Below, in pieces: positions 17,825 through 26,607 of a stretch of DNA of 64,000 nt; positions within the stretch are counted from its first letter, which is position 1; every line of letters begins with the position of its first letter. The notes beneath the pieces were generated by a model. The model worked only from the letters and a program-made list of their open reading frames with translations, had not been told where the DNA came from and did not search any database. A program made the position numbers and the translations under genes. This DNA comes from Lysinibacillus sp. SGAir0095 (GTDB lineage: Bacteria > Bacillota > Bacilli > Bacillales_A > Planococcaceae). The stretch spans positions 3,224,001-3,288,000 of the forward strand of contig NZ_CP028083.1 of NCBI RefSeq assembly GCF_005491425.1, in the 5' to 3' direction.

Positions 17825-18481
17825 ATGAGCCTAACTTTAGGTAGTAAAATAAAAGATATAAGATTAAATTTAGGTCTTAGTCGAGAAGAATTTGGAAGTT
17901 TAATAAATGGAGCAAATATAAGTCTAGTTTCTAAATGGGAAAATAATAAAAGTGTACCTGGAATTGAGAGACTACATCTTATAGCTAAGCAGGGTAATAT
18001 TACTTTTGAGGACTTAATAAAACACGAAGATTCTAATTATTTTTCAGAGAAGATAGAAAAGATAAAACAAGAAATTGATAAATCATATACTAATTTAAAA
18101 AGAATTGAAATGGATTTAAATGAAGCTGAAATTAAAACAAGAAATGCTAAACTAAATTCAACGACTGCTTTAGAGATATTTGATTTTATTGATACTCAAT
18201 ATGCCCCTTCTCACCTAACAAAGAAGATGAACATTGAATTAGAAAAACTCAATCTATTAAAAAATGAGTTAAAAGAATTGGCGAGATTATCAGAAAAACT
18301 GAAGTCATACGAAGATTATATTGAAGTTGAGGAAGTACTAAATAATCCACATAAAAATTTAAATGAAATAAGTATAGAGAGAATTTTATCATTAGATAGT
18401 AAAATTACTTTAAATAATAAAACTTTATCAAAAGAAGAAAAAGAAAAAGCACTACAAATACTTAAGCTTGTCTTTAAATAA
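17825..18481 (+). CDS. XRE family repressor with coiled-coil tail
   Basis: The 218-residue protein starts with a Cro/C1-type helix-turn-helix: LGSKIKDIRLNLGLSREEFG, then ISLVSKWENNKSVPG, at residues 5-45. The remaining 150 residues are long charged helices, probably coiled coils for dimerisation, with no peptidase domain. It is divergent from the excisionase-like gene over a region rich in short inverted repeats and lies 57 bases upstream of the integrase on the same strand. This layout matches the master repressor (Stl-like or ImmR-like) of satellites and integrative elements. How it is relieved cannot be seen. Confidence 0.85.
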   Translation: MSLTLGSKIKDIRLNLGLSREEFGSLINGANISLVSKWENNKSVPGIERLHLIAKQGNITFEDLIKHEDSNYFSEKIEKIKQEIDKSYTNLKRIEMDLNEAEIKTRNAKLNSTTALEIFDFIDTQYAPSHLTKKMNIELEKLNLLKNELKELARLSEKLKSYEDYIEVEEVLNNPHKNLNEISIERILSLDSKITLNNKTLSKEEKEKALQILKLVFK

Positions 18482-18538
18482 TAAATACACTTCCCCTTAA
18501 ACACTTGCCCCCACAAGCATCTAATAGGAGGAAATACT

Positions 18539-19705
18539 ATGTCAAATATACAATGTTACAAAGCAAAAGATGGGAAAAGACTATACAAATTTCAAATTTA
18601 TATTGGAACTGATCCACTTACAGGTAAGCGTAAAAAAACAACTAGAAGTGGATTTAAGACAAAGAAAGAAGCACAACTAGAGCTCTCCCGAATTCAATTA
18701 GAAATATTTAAAGGTACATTTACTAAGCAGGCTGCAGAAACCTATCAAGACGTATTTAAATTATGGATTGTACAATATGAGAAATCAGTTCAAGAAAGTA
18801 CTTTTGTTAAAACAACAGGTCTCTTTAAAAATCATATTTTACCTTCATTAGGCCACTATCGAATTAGTAATATAAATGTGGATGTTTGTCAAAAACATGT
18901 TAATGAATGGTTTAATAGGTTACAAAAGTTCAGAACTGTGAAGGCTTATTCCTCAAAAGTATTGGATTTTGCCATGAAGCGTGGCCTTATACAAAGCAAT
19001 CCAATGAAGTTGGTGGAAACACCTATTCGTCTAGAGCAACCCGATGATGATGGACTAGAAAATTTCTATACACGTGAACAATTATTAACTTTTTTAAAAT
19101 GCTTAGAAAAAGAGAATAATTATAAAGCTTATGTGTTTTTCAGACTATTAGCATATAGTGGTATGCGAAAGGGAGAAGCTTTAGCTCTAACATGGAATGA
19201 TATTAATTTCAAAGATAGTGAAATTCGCATAAATAAGGCTTTATCGCGTGGAAAAGATAATCAGCTTTATGTGAAAACTACAAAAAATAAAAAAGCTCGT
19301 ACTATCAAAATGGATAACTCAACAATGGATATATTAAGGAATTGGAGAAAAAAACAGGAACAGGATTATTTAGTGTTAGGTTACAGTACTACTAGCCTGA
19401 AGCAGCTTGTTTTCAGTAACGAGGTAAATTCATTTCTTCAGCCAACTAAAACACGCAAATGGATTATATATGTGCAGAAAAAATACAATCTAGACAAAAT
19501 TACAACACACGGATTACGTCATACTCACTGTAGTTTACTATTTGAAGCAGGTGCAACCATTCCAGAAGTTCAAGAGCGATTAGGTCACGATGATGTTCAA
19601 ACAACAATGAACATTTATACTCATGTAACGAATAAAGCAAAAGAAAATGCTATTCTTAAATTCGTTAATTACTTAGATGATTCTAACGAAGAAACTACCG
19701 AATAA
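18539..19705 (+). CDS. int: Tyrosine integrase of the ssrA-integrated element
   Basis: The 388-residue protein has the three-part layout of Tn916/phage integrases: an arm-binding domain (residues 1-55, with TGKRKKTTRSGFKTKKEA), a SAM-like core-binding domain (60-165) and a catalytic domain. Active-site residues are visible: R210 (SGMRKGEA), K246, H324 and R327 (HGLRHTH), H350 (LGHDDVQTT) and the nucleophile Y360 (MNIYTHV). AGGAGG precedes the ATG. It ends 120 bases from the 3' end of the tmRNA gene, a classical attachment site, so it almost certainly inserted this region there. Confidence 0.95.
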   Translation: MSNIQCYKAKDGKRLYKFQIYIGTDPLTGKRKKTTRSGFKTKKEAQLELSRIQLEIFKGTFTKQAAETYQDVFKLWIVQYEKSVQESTFVKTTGLFKNHILPSLGHYRISNINVDVCQKHVNEWFNRLQKFRTVKAYSSKVLDFAMKRGLIQSNPMKLVETPIRLEQPDDDGLENFYTREQLLTFLKCLEKENNYKAYVFFRLLAYSGMRKGEALALTWNDINFKDSEIRINKALSRGKDNQLYVKTTKNKKARTIKMDNSTMDILRNWRKKQEQDYLVLGYSTTSLKQLVFSNEVNSFLQPTKTRKWIIYVQKKYNLDKITTHGLRHTHCSLLFEAGATIPEVQERLGHDDVQTTMNIYTHVTNKAKENAILKFVNYLDDSNEETTE

Positions 19706-19768
19706 AAAATGCCAAAAAAAATGCCATTGGTTGAAATCCATTGAGTTTTTATGAAACAGACAAAATAA

Positions 19769-19793
19769 AAAACCCTTGATTTACAAGGGTTTT
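19769..19793 (+). terminator. Terminator after the integrase
   Basis: AAACCCTTG pairs with CAAGGGTTT over a short ATTTA loop, with an A-tract before and TTT after. It ends rightward integrase transcription before the tmRNA gene. Confidence 0.75.
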
Positions 19794-19825
19794 GACACTG
19801 TTTGAAATCAGTTGATTTCGTATTA

Positions 19826-20178
19826 TGGAGACGGCGGGAGTCGAACCCGCGTCCAGAAACTCCAATACTTAAGCGTCTACGCGTGTAGTCTGCCTATTTA
19901 CGATTCGCGTGGCATTATGCCGACAAACAGGCGTCCTGCACGCTAGCTTGGAAATCTCTTGCCGGTGACTCAAGCGGCACCACCGACCGTATCCCACTAA
20001 AGTTGGGCCCTACGTTATCCACATGGGCGATGGATAGGCAGAGCGCTTACGAGCTTACGCTGCGAAAGCTAAATTTTGTTGTTTGCCAGTTATTATATAA
20101 CTTCCGTTGATGACGGAGCCGAGACCTCCGACGCGCAGCTCAAGCTTGAACCATCCCTGTCGAATCCGTAACGTCCCC
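19826..20178 (-). ncRNA. ssrA: tmRNA (10Sa RNA)
   Basis: The minus strand begins GGGGACGTTACGGATTCGAC and ends GGTTCGACTCCCGCCGTCTCC followed by A, the tRNA-like ends; the first seven bases pair with CGTCTCC. The resume frame reads GKQQNLAFAA then a stop, so the tag is AGKQQNLAFAA. The RNA rescues stalled ribosomes with SmpB and marks proteins for ClpXP. The bases after the discriminator A are TAATA, so CCA is not encoded; this is where the element joins. Confidence 0.95.
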
Positions 20179-20407
20179 CTATATAAGAGAGATGTGTTTT
20201 CACACATACGGCATAAAAGGCGGTGAAGCTTTAGCCTTTAGCTACTGGCAATTTGTATACTTAGTATAAAACATTTTTGGATAATCAGCAACACCTCTGA
20301 TTATTCCTTTCTTTCTAAAGTTAACCAACCAAAGAATTACACTATTCTTATACCCTTTAGTTAAACGGTCAAACATTAATATTATTTTCAGATAATAATA
20401 TCTTCTT

Positions 20408-20875
20408 TTAATATTGGTTCTTAGCCTTAAACGCACGTTCCATTTCACGCTTGGCTTCCTTCTTCTTCAGATCATCACGCTTGTCGTAATTTTTCTTACC
20501 CTTACCTACGCCGATCAATAGCTTTGCATATCCGTCTTTGATGTACATTTTTAGAGGGACGATTGTGTAGCCTTCTTGTTTAGTACGACCGAGTAGTTCA
20601 CTGATTTGCTTTTTATGTAAAAGCAATTTACGCACACGTAATGGATCATGGTTGAAACGGTTCCCTTGATCATATGGGCTGATATGCATATTGGAAATCC
20701 ATGCTTGGTTATTACGGATTTGAACGAAGGAGTCCTTTAGTTGAATCTTCCCTGCTCGAATTGATTTGATTTCTGTTCCTTGCAAGACCATTCCGGCTTC
20801 AATCGTTTCTTCGATGAAGTAATCATGGTTTGCTTTTTTGTTTTGTGCTAATACTTTTCCAGTTCCTTTTGCCAC
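20408..20875 (-). CDS. smpB: SsrA-binding protein SmpB
   Basis: The 155-residue protein matches SmpB throughout ([53 protein letters not shown]) with the basic C-terminal tail rich in [14 protein letters not shown] that folds in the ribosomal decoding centre. The start is placed at GTG 20875, with GAGGTG seven bases upstream and the length usual for the family; the open frame runs 28 residues further upstream without homology. It lies between rnr and ssrA, the standard Bacillales order, and works with the tmRNA. Confidence 0.96.
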   Translation of the reverse strand: MAKGTGKVLAQNKKANHDYFIEETIEAGMVLQGTEIKSIRAGKIQLKDSFVQIRNNQAWISNMHISPYDQGNRFNHDPLRVRKLLLHKKQISELLGRTKQEGYTIVPLKMYIKDGYAKLLIGVGKGKKNYDKRDDLKKKEAKREMERAFKAKNQY

Positions 20876-20980
20876 TTGCGACACCTCACAATCTTTCATG
20901 TCAAAACAAGATTTTAGATTTGCTTTGATACAAAACAATACCCCAAGTGCGAACTTCAATCACACTTGGGCTAATTCAAA

Positions 20981-23413
20981 TTATCGTTTTTTCGATTTTT
21001 TCTTTTTGTTTTTCTTTGCTACGCCTTCGTAAAACTTTTGCTTTTGTTTTACTTTGCGTTCGCCTGAGCCTGAACCACCTGAACCAGAGCCACCACCAGA
21101 TCTATCTTGGCCTCTTGATTCTCCACGGCGTCCGCCTCTTCCTTTTTCATCGCGTTCGCCTTCTTTTACGCGACGGCCACCACCACGACCTTCTCGACCT
21201 TCGCCTTCAGATCTTCTGCCTGAACCGGCATGAATGACTTTTGGCGCGCTTTTGCGTGTTCGGCCACCATATGATTTCACCATATCGACCACTTCAAAGT
21301 CAACAGAGGACTCTTCTATTGTAACATTTGCGACGCGAACCTTCACCTCATCCCCAATACGGAAGATGCGGCCTGTGTGTTCACCCACCATGATCATTTG
21401 ACGGTCATCAAAACGATAATAGTCATCTGTCATATTGCTGATGTGAACAAGTCCCTCGATTGTATTTGGCAGCTCCACGAACATTCCGAAGTTTGTAACG
21501 GACGAAACCATCCCTTCGAATTCTTCGCCAATTTTGTCGGACATGTATTGTGCTTTTTTCAGTGCGTCTGTATCACGCTCGGCATCGACTGCACGGCGTT
21601 CACGTTCAGATGTATGGTCGGCAATTTCATCCATTCTCTGTGCCCATTTGAACTGCGTTTCTTTCGATAGATCCCCTTCGATTAGGTACGTACGAATTAA
21701 TCGGTGAACAATTAAGTCCGGGTAACGACGAATTGGTGATGTAAAGTGCGTATAGTAATCCGTTGATAATCCAAAGTGACCAATCGATTCAGGGTAGTAC
21801 TTCGCTTGTTGCATCGAGCGAAGTAGCATTGTCGAGATGACCGGCTCTTCCGGCATTCCTTCGATTGCTTTAATAATTTCCTGTAACGCTTTTGGATGTA
21901 CTGAATTTCCTGAACCTTTTACCACTAGCCCGAAGTTTGTTACAAACTCAAAGAAGCGTTGAAGCTTTTCCGGTTTTGGGTCTTCGTGAATACGGTAAAT
22001 GAATGGTACGTTCATCCAGTGGAAATGCTCTGCCACTGTTTCGTTGGCAGCAAGCATGAATTCTTCAATCAAACGCTCGGATACAGTACGTTCACGAAGA
22101 ACGATATCCTGTGGCCAACCTTCATCATCCACCAACACTTTGGACTCTTTAAAGTCAAAGTCGATGGCACCGCGCTCCATACGTTTCGTTCGTAGGATTT
22201 CCGCTAAGTCCGCCATGTCCTTGAACATCGGCACAAGCTTTTCATAGCGCGCTTTTAACTCTTCATCGTCCTCTTCCAAAATCTTATAAACATCCGTATA
22301 CGTCATACGTTCCGCTGTCTTAATAACACTTTGGAAAATTTCATGCTCCACTACTCGTCCGTTTTGGTCAATTACCATTTCACATGAAAGTGTTAAACGG
22401 TCCACCTGTGGATTTAACGAACAAATCCCATTCGATAAACGGTGTGGAATCATCGGAATCACTCGGTCTGTTAAATAGACACTTGTCGCTCGATCATAGG
22501 CTTCCTCATCAATAATCGAGCCTTCTGTTACGTAATAGCTAACGTCAGCAATATGAACACCTAATTTATAAGTGCCATCTTCATTTTTCGTTACCGTTAC
22601 GGCGTCATCCAAGTCCTTCGCATCGGCACCGTCGATTGTCACAATCATCTGGTTACGTAAATCACGGCGACCAACTAAGTCAGCTTCCGTAATTTCGTCC
22701 GGCACTTCCCCGGCTGCATCGACTACTTCTTGTGGGAACTCTGGTGGAATGCCATGCTTGTAGATGATGGATAAAATATCGACACCCGGGTCATTTTTGT
22801 GTCCCAGGATTTGTGTAATCATCCCAGTGGCAGATTTGATTTCATCTGGCCAATTCGTTACTTCCACGACTACCTTATGGCCATCTACTGCACCAAGGGA
22901 ATCTTCCTTTGTCACGAAAATATCCATATTTAACTTCTTATCATCCGTTACAACAAATCCAAAGCCGCGATTCGCTTGGTATGTACCGACAAAAGTCGTT
23001 TTGCTGCGTTCGATAACCTTTGTGACAGTACCCTCTCGTCGATCACCTGATGTCTCTTTTAACACACGGATCAGCACGATGTCTCCATTTAAAGCACCGT
23101 TGATTTCGTGAGGTGGAATAAAGATATCATCCATTCCCTCTTCTTCAGGTGTCACGAAACCAAACCCTTTGGCATGGCCGATAAATTTCCCGCGAAGCAG
23201 GTTCATACGCTCCGGCAGTCCATAACGGTTCGCACGGGAACGGACAACGGATCCTTCGTCTTCCATGCGGACAAGCGTTTTAATTAATTCCTTGAATTCC
23301 TCTGCGTCTTCTAACCCGAGCAATTCTTCTATTTCATCCACCTTTAGCGGTTTATAGTCGTCTTGTTTCATTAAATCTAATATACGCAGTTGTAATTCAT
23401 TTTTTTGTGCCAT
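20981..23413 (-). CDS. rnr: Ribonuclease R
   Basis: The 810-residue protein is a 3'-5' exoribonuclease of the RNB family. In order it shows a winged-helix segment (1-65), two cold-shock domains ([20 protein letters not shown] and [20 protein letters not shown]), the RNB catalytic domain from about 240 with the acidic metal-binding cluster [11 protein letters not shown], an S1 domain ([20 protein letters not shown]), and a glycine- and lysine-rich tail ending KKKKSKKR. It degrades structured RNA and helps destroy non-stop messages released by tmRNA, matching its place upstream of smpB and ssrA. Confidence 0.97.
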   Translation of the reverse strand: MAQKNELQLRILDLMKQDDYKPLKVDEIEELLGLEDAEEFKELIKTLVRMEDEGSVVRSRANRYGLPERMNLLRGKFIGHAKGFGFVTPEEEGMDDIFIPPHEINGALNGDIVLIRVLKETSGDRREGTVTKVIERSKTTFVGTYQANRGFGFVVTDDKKLNMDIFVTKEDSLGAVDGHKVVVEVTNWPDEIKSATGMITQILGHKNDPGVDILSIIYKHGIPPEFPQEVVDAAGEVPDEITEADLVGRRDLRNQMIVTIDGADAKDLDDAVTVTKNEDGTYKLGVHIADVSYYVTEGSIIDEEAYDRATSVYLTDRVIPMIPHRLSNGICSLNPQVDRLTLSCEMVIDQNGRVVEHEIFQSVIKTAERMTYTDVYKILEEDDEELKARYEKLVPMFKDMADLAEILRTKRMERGAIDFDFKESKVLVDDEGWPQDIVLRERTVSERLIEEFMLAANETVAEHFHWMNVPFIYRIHEDPKPEKLQRFFEFVTNFGLVVKGSGNSVHPKALQEIIKAIEGMPEEPVISTMLLRSMQQAKYYPESIGHFGLSTDYYTHFTSPIRRYPDLIVHRLIRTYLIEGDLSKETQFKWAQRMDEIADHTSERERRAVDAERDTDALKKAQYMSDKIGEEFEGMVSSVTNFGMFVELPNTIEGLVHISNMTDDYYRFDDRQMIMVGEHTGRIFRIGDEVKVRVANVTIEESSVDFEVVDMVKSYGGRTRKSAPKVIHAGSGRRSEGEGREGRGGGRRVKEGERDEKGRGGRRGESRGQDRSGGGSGSGGSGSGERKVKQKQKFYEGVAKKNKKKKSKKR

Positions 23414-23459
23414 ATATTTTCCCTCCTTTTTGCAATACTAATTGTATCTCACGTATCGA

Positions 23460-24209
23460 TTATTCATTTTCCCAATCCAGTGATTGTAAAAACTCATAAA
23501 CCGTTTCATGTAATAATTGTTTTTCTTTATCTAGCGTAATGACATGCCCTGAATGCTCGAACCATTTGATTTGTTTGTTTAAGGATTCCACCTCTTCGTA
23601 TATAGTATGAGCAGATTGAGGGTCAATAATTTCATCATTTTTAGATTGTATGACGAGAATCGGCGCATATACCATATCCAGCTCTTGGCGAACGTCTGAT
23701 ACCAGCTGCTGTAATTGTGGTAGGGAAGGCATTCCTTTGGATTTTATGACCTCTACTTCTTGTTCGATCATTTCCTCGGATTTCCCTTCAAAACGCTTAT
23801 AGTCCTTCGCATACTTCAGAACCCCTTGAAACATTTTGTCGGTCGTTCTCATCGTCATGGGGGAACACATCGTAACGATTCCCTTTACAGGCTCCATTAA
23901 ACTTAGTTTTAAGGAAAAGACGCCCCCTAATGACAAGCCTACAACGGCAATTTCATCGTAGCCAGCTTCTTTTAATGTTGCGTAGCCCTTCTGGACGTCT
24001 TGCCACCACTCATCTGGAGAAGTGACGATGAGTTCCTCCGGTGGAACACCATGCCCTTTATAGTGAGGGGCGTGACTTGTATAGCCTTGTTTTTCAAGAA
24101 ATCGCCCAAGCATCCTTACATCCGAAGAGCTACCTGTAAACCCATGTAGAAGTAGGACAGCACGTTTTCCTGCTTGAAAGAAAAATGGTTTTAATTCGGC
24201 ATTACGCAT
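23460..24209 (-). CDS. Carboxylesterase (alpha/beta hydrolase, Est30-like)
   Basis: The 249-residue protein matches the thermostable Est30/YvaK carboxylesterases. It has the oxyanion segment [10 protein letters not shown] (20-29), the nucleophile elbow GLSLGG (S at about 93), D at about 193 in [12 protein letters not shown] and the histidine in HSGHVITLD near 223. It hydrolyses short-chain carboxylic esters in the cytoplasm. It sits between secG and rnr, 46 bases before rnr, as in B. subtilis, and is probably part of the same operon; the physiological substrate is unknown. Confidence 0.9.
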   Translation of the reverse strand: MRNAELKPFFFQAGKRAVLLLHGFTGSSSDVRMLGRFLEKQGYTSHAPHYKGHGVPPEELIVTSPDEWWQDVQKGYATLKEAGYDEIAVVGLSLGGVFSLKLSLMEPVKGIVTMCSPMTMRTTDKMFQGVLKYAKDYKRFEGKSEEMIEQEVEVIKSKGMPSLPQLQQLVSDVRQELDMVYAPILVIQSKNDEIIDPQSAHTIYEEVESLNKQIKWFEHSGHVITLDKEKQLLHETVYEFLQSLDWENE

Positions 24210-24345
24210 AGATTCGGTCCTCCAAAAATTTCTTATGTATACAGTATTTTCTCCTATTATTATAAATCAAAACACGTACTGCTTGTTGTTTGTGCACTTA
24301 TTAATTTATTGGAGTAGTATGTGGAGTGATTGTAGTTTGTATTAC

Positions 24346-24664
24346 TTGCGAGTTTTGTGTGCTTAGTTGCGAGTTCGGACCTTTTACTTGCGACTTTTGC
24401 TCGCTTACTTGCGACTTTGGATGATTTACTTGCGACTCCAAGTTTTACTTGCGAATTCAAGTTAGTTACTTGCGAGTTCGGGCCTTTTACTTGCGACTTT
24501 TACTCGCTTACTTGCGACTTTGGATAATTTACTTGCGACTTTGGATAATTTACTTGCGACTCTAAGTTTTACTTGCGAATTCAAGCTATTTACTTGCGAG
24601 TTCGGGCCTTTTACTTGCGACTCCAACTTTCACTCGCGAATTCGGGCCACTTACTCGCCACTCC
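24346..24664. repeat. 21-bp minisatellite, consensus TTGCGASTTYNNNNNNNNTAC
   Basis: About 15 units, mostly 21 bases with some of 19, each starting TTGCGA(G/C/A)T. A set of five to six unit types (GTTCGGGCC, CTTTTACTCG, CTTTGGATAA, CTCTAAG, ATTCAAG) occurs twice in the same order, pointing to block duplication. The same repeat family recurs at 61000-61220. It fills the 560-base space between the esterase and secG terminator. Confidence 0.85.
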
Positions 24665-24715
24665 CCACAAATTACCTTGCCTACATAACTTTGGTAATTT
24701 TCAAAGTTAAATTAA

Positions 24716-24743
24716 AACGCCTAACCATGCTCGGTTAGGCGTT
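24716..24743 (-). terminator. secG terminator
   Basis: AACGCCTAACC pairs with GGTTAGGCGTT over ATGCTC. On the minus strand it is followed by TTAATTT, placing it after secG. Confidence 0.8.
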
Positions 24744-24769
24744 GCATTCTTTATGAATCAATCTATCCG

Positions 24770-24997
24770 TTATATTTTTACGATTGCTAAAGCTAAGATA
24801 AAGAATAAAACTGCAAGAACGATTGTTATTCTATGTAAGACTAAATCCATTCCTCTTGCTTTTTGTTTACCGAAAAGTTGTTCAGCTCCACCTGAGATGG
24901 CACCTGATAATCCTGCACTTTTCCCAGATTGTAATAATACGATCACGATCAATGCAAGGCTTACGATAATTAGTAATGTTAAAAACAAAGTATGCAT
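24770..24997 (-). CDS. secG: Protein translocase subunit SecG
   Basis: The 75-residue membrane protein matches SecG: two membrane helices (residues 2-23 and 53-74) joined by the conserved loop [20 protein letters not shown] followed by [11 protein letters not shown]. It assists SecYE in moving proteins across the membrane. The ATG has a strong GGAGGTGG site. A promoter about 130 bases upstream and a terminator downstream suggest it can be transcribed alone; the esterase and rnr follow on the same strand beyond the repeats. Confidence 0.95.
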   Translation of the reverse strand: MHTLFLTLLIIVSLALIVIVLLQSGKSAGLSGAISGGAEQLFGKQKARGMDLVLHRITIVLAVLFFILALAIVKI

Positions 24998-25128
24998 AAC
25001 TCCACCTCCTGAAATAGAAACTTCATTAGAAAACTTGACTTATCGCCAAGCTTTTTTAGGTGATAAGCCTTAGTTGCACTTATGGCTATAACGAAAGTTT
25101 GAAACTTTTTTATAGGCCAACAAAGTAC

Positions 25129-25157
25129 ATTATAGCAAAAATAGGTTGAAAATACAA
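25129..25157 (-). promoter_or_regulatory. secG promoter
   Basis: On the minus strand TTGTAT (25157-25152), 17 bases, then TATAAT (25134-25129). The transcript would have a leader of about 125 bases, including a hairpin formed by GGCTTATC and GATAAGTC. Confidence 0.65.
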
Positions 25158-25389
25158 TAATCTAACGGCATAATGATTGACAAAACTATATTTCCTTCTT
25201 TTAACTATCTTCCTGATGTGAACTTTCCATTAAACTATTTTTCTTCATTTAAGAAGAAAATTGGCTGAGACTCCATTCCTAATCTACTAAAAATGTCCCA
25301 CTCCCTAACTTAGTAGTTTCTCACTATTTCTAACTTAATAATGTTTTATTCTCTTTTTCTACATATTAAACTAATTTTTCAGAATTTTA

Positions 25390-25418
25390 TTGTAATTCTA
25401 AAATCTTTGTCATAGAAT
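25390..25418 (+). promoter_or_regulatory. Promoter of the BASS transporter gene
   Basis: TTGTAA (25390-25395), a 17-base spacer and TAGAAT (25413-25418), ending 34 bases before the start codon. Confidence 0.6.
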
Positions 25419-25452
25419 GATAAGCAAACAATCGAAAAGGAGTTACATCAGC

Positions 25453-26430
25453 ATGAACACTTTACAAAAAATCGGAAAGTTCGCCGGCGATACTTTCGCA
25501 CTTTGGGTTTTAGTCGCTGCTGGCTTTGCTATTTGGCTACCTGAAAACTTTACATGGTTAGGGAATTATATTACGCCATTATTAGGAATCGTTATGTTCG
25601 GTATGGGGATGACGATTAAATTAAATGACTTTAAATTGATTCTAATGCATCCAAAAGGAGTGGCCATTGGCGTTGTTTCACAGTTTGTTGTAATGCCATT
25701 ACTTGCTTTTGCATTGGCCAAGATCTTCGCACTATCTCCTGAAATTGCTGTAGGGGTTATTCTAGTAGGCTGCTGTCCGGGTGGTACATCTTCAAACGTT
25801 ATGACTTACTTAGCAAAAGGAAATACTGCTTTATCTGTAACGATCACTTCCGTAACAACTTTACTGGCACCGATTATGACACCTGCATTAATCTATTTAC
25901 TTGCTAGCGAATGGTTGCCAGTTTCATTTTCTGCAATGTTTATGTCTGTAGTAAAAGTAGTTTTAGTACCAATCATTTTAGGAATTTTAGCTCAGCTGAT
26001 CTTCAAACCACTTGTTGAAAAAAGCGTTGCCATCTTACCGACAGTTTCCGTTATTGCCATTGTATTAATCGTAGCAGCGGTTGTAAGTGGAAGCCGCGAC
26101 CGTATTTTAGAAACTGGGTTAATCATTTTTGCCATCGTTATTTTACACAACGGTTTGGGCTACTTATTTGGCTATCTGATCGGAAAACTATTCAAGCTTA
26201 ACTATGAAGACAAAAAAGCGGTTTCCATCGAGGTTGGGATGCAAAACTCTGGATTGGGTGCGAATTTAGCCATGGCACACTTTGATCCAGTATCAGCCGT
26301 TCCAAGTGCCATCTTCAGCTTCTGGCACAATATCTCGGGACCGATTTTAGCAACTTATTGGAGTTCAAGAGCTTCTCGAAAAAATAAAGACAATGAACAA
26401 ACAGATATTCCGGAAGTAGTAGAAGCATAA
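25453..26430 (+). CDS. Bile acid:sodium symporter family transporter
   Basis: The 325-residue protein has nine to ten predicted membrane helices and matches the BASS family. Diagnostic parts are MFGMGMTIKLNDF near 50, VGCCPGGTSSNVMTYLAKGN near 115 (the substrate- and sodium-binding crossover) and EVGMQNSGLGANLAMAHF near 255, the second crossover. Bacterial members import organic acids such as pantoate or keto acids with sodium; the substrate here is unknown. The ATG at 25453 is preferred (AAAGGAG upstream). It is a single-gene unit with its own promoter and terminator. Confidence 0.92.
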   Translation: MNTLQKIGKFAGDTFALWVLVAAGFAIWLPENFTWLGNYITPLLGIVMFGMGMTIKLNDFKLILMHPKGVAIGVVSQFVVMPLLAFALAKIFALSPEIAVGVILVGCCPGGTSSNVMTYLAKGNTALSVTITSVTTLLAPIMTPALIYLLASEWLPVSFSAMFMSVVKVVLVPIILGILAQLIFKPLVEKSVAILPTVSVIAIVLIVAAVVSGSRDRILETGLIIFAIVILHNGLGYLFGYLIGKLFKLNYEDKKAVSIEVGMQNSGLGANLAMAHFDPVSAVPSAIFSFWHNISGPILATYWSSRASRKNKDNEQTDIPEVVEA

Positions 26431-26438
26431 ATTTTAGG

Positions 26439-26487
26439 GATTCCCGTAAAAGTGATGAAGTTACCTTTTGCGGGAATCTTTTTATTT
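26439..26487 (+). terminator. Terminator of the BASS transporter gene
   Basis: GATTCCCGTAAAAG (26439-26452) pairs with CTTTTGCGGGAATC (26465-26478), followed by TTTTTATTT. Confidence 0.85.
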
Positions 26488-26506
26488 CCATAGAAAACTC
26501 TTTCAA

Positions 26507-26532
26507 TTTACATTACTTAACAATAATTTACA
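26507..26532 (+). promoter_or_regulatory. PhoP box upstream of alkaline phosphatase
   Basis: Three hexamers TTTACA (26507), TTAACA (26517) and TTTACA (26527) are spaced exactly 10 bases apart. This matches the PhoP-P binding repeat of Bacillus (TTAACA direct repeats with short spacers) and indicates induction under phosphate starvation. Confidence 0.75.
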
Positions 26533-26607
26533 TCCCTGAAACGCTATCTAAATAACCTTCTAATAGAATGAAAAACGAAAATACTATTCTATTAGGAGGA
26601 TTTGTAA

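Larger units (their letters stand above)
1..19825. mobile_element. Integrative element at the 3' end of ssrA (left end not in window)
   Basis: The region from the integrase leftwards is AT-rich, interrupts the conserved chromosomal gene order and carries integrase, repressor, excisionase-like, replication-like, restriction and defence-like genes. The right junction is at the tmRNA 3' end near 19826. No second copy of the tmRNA end was found in 1-19,000, so the left end lies outside the window or the far-left genes belong to another island. No capsid, terminase, relaxase or conjugation genes are seen, so it is a mobilisable element or a satellite rather than a complete phage or conjugative element. 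Confidence 0.6.

Noticed and set aside
1-19000. Left attachment site of the ssrA element
   Set aside because: No copy of the tmRNA 3' end (TGGAGACGGCGGGAGTCG) was found by eye; the left end is probably outside the window.
24260-24460. Lysine-rich VASK-repeat peptide frame (also 60852-61127)
   Set aside because: It is only the minus-strand reading of the 21-base DNA repeat; 19-base units break the frame and there is no good start signal.
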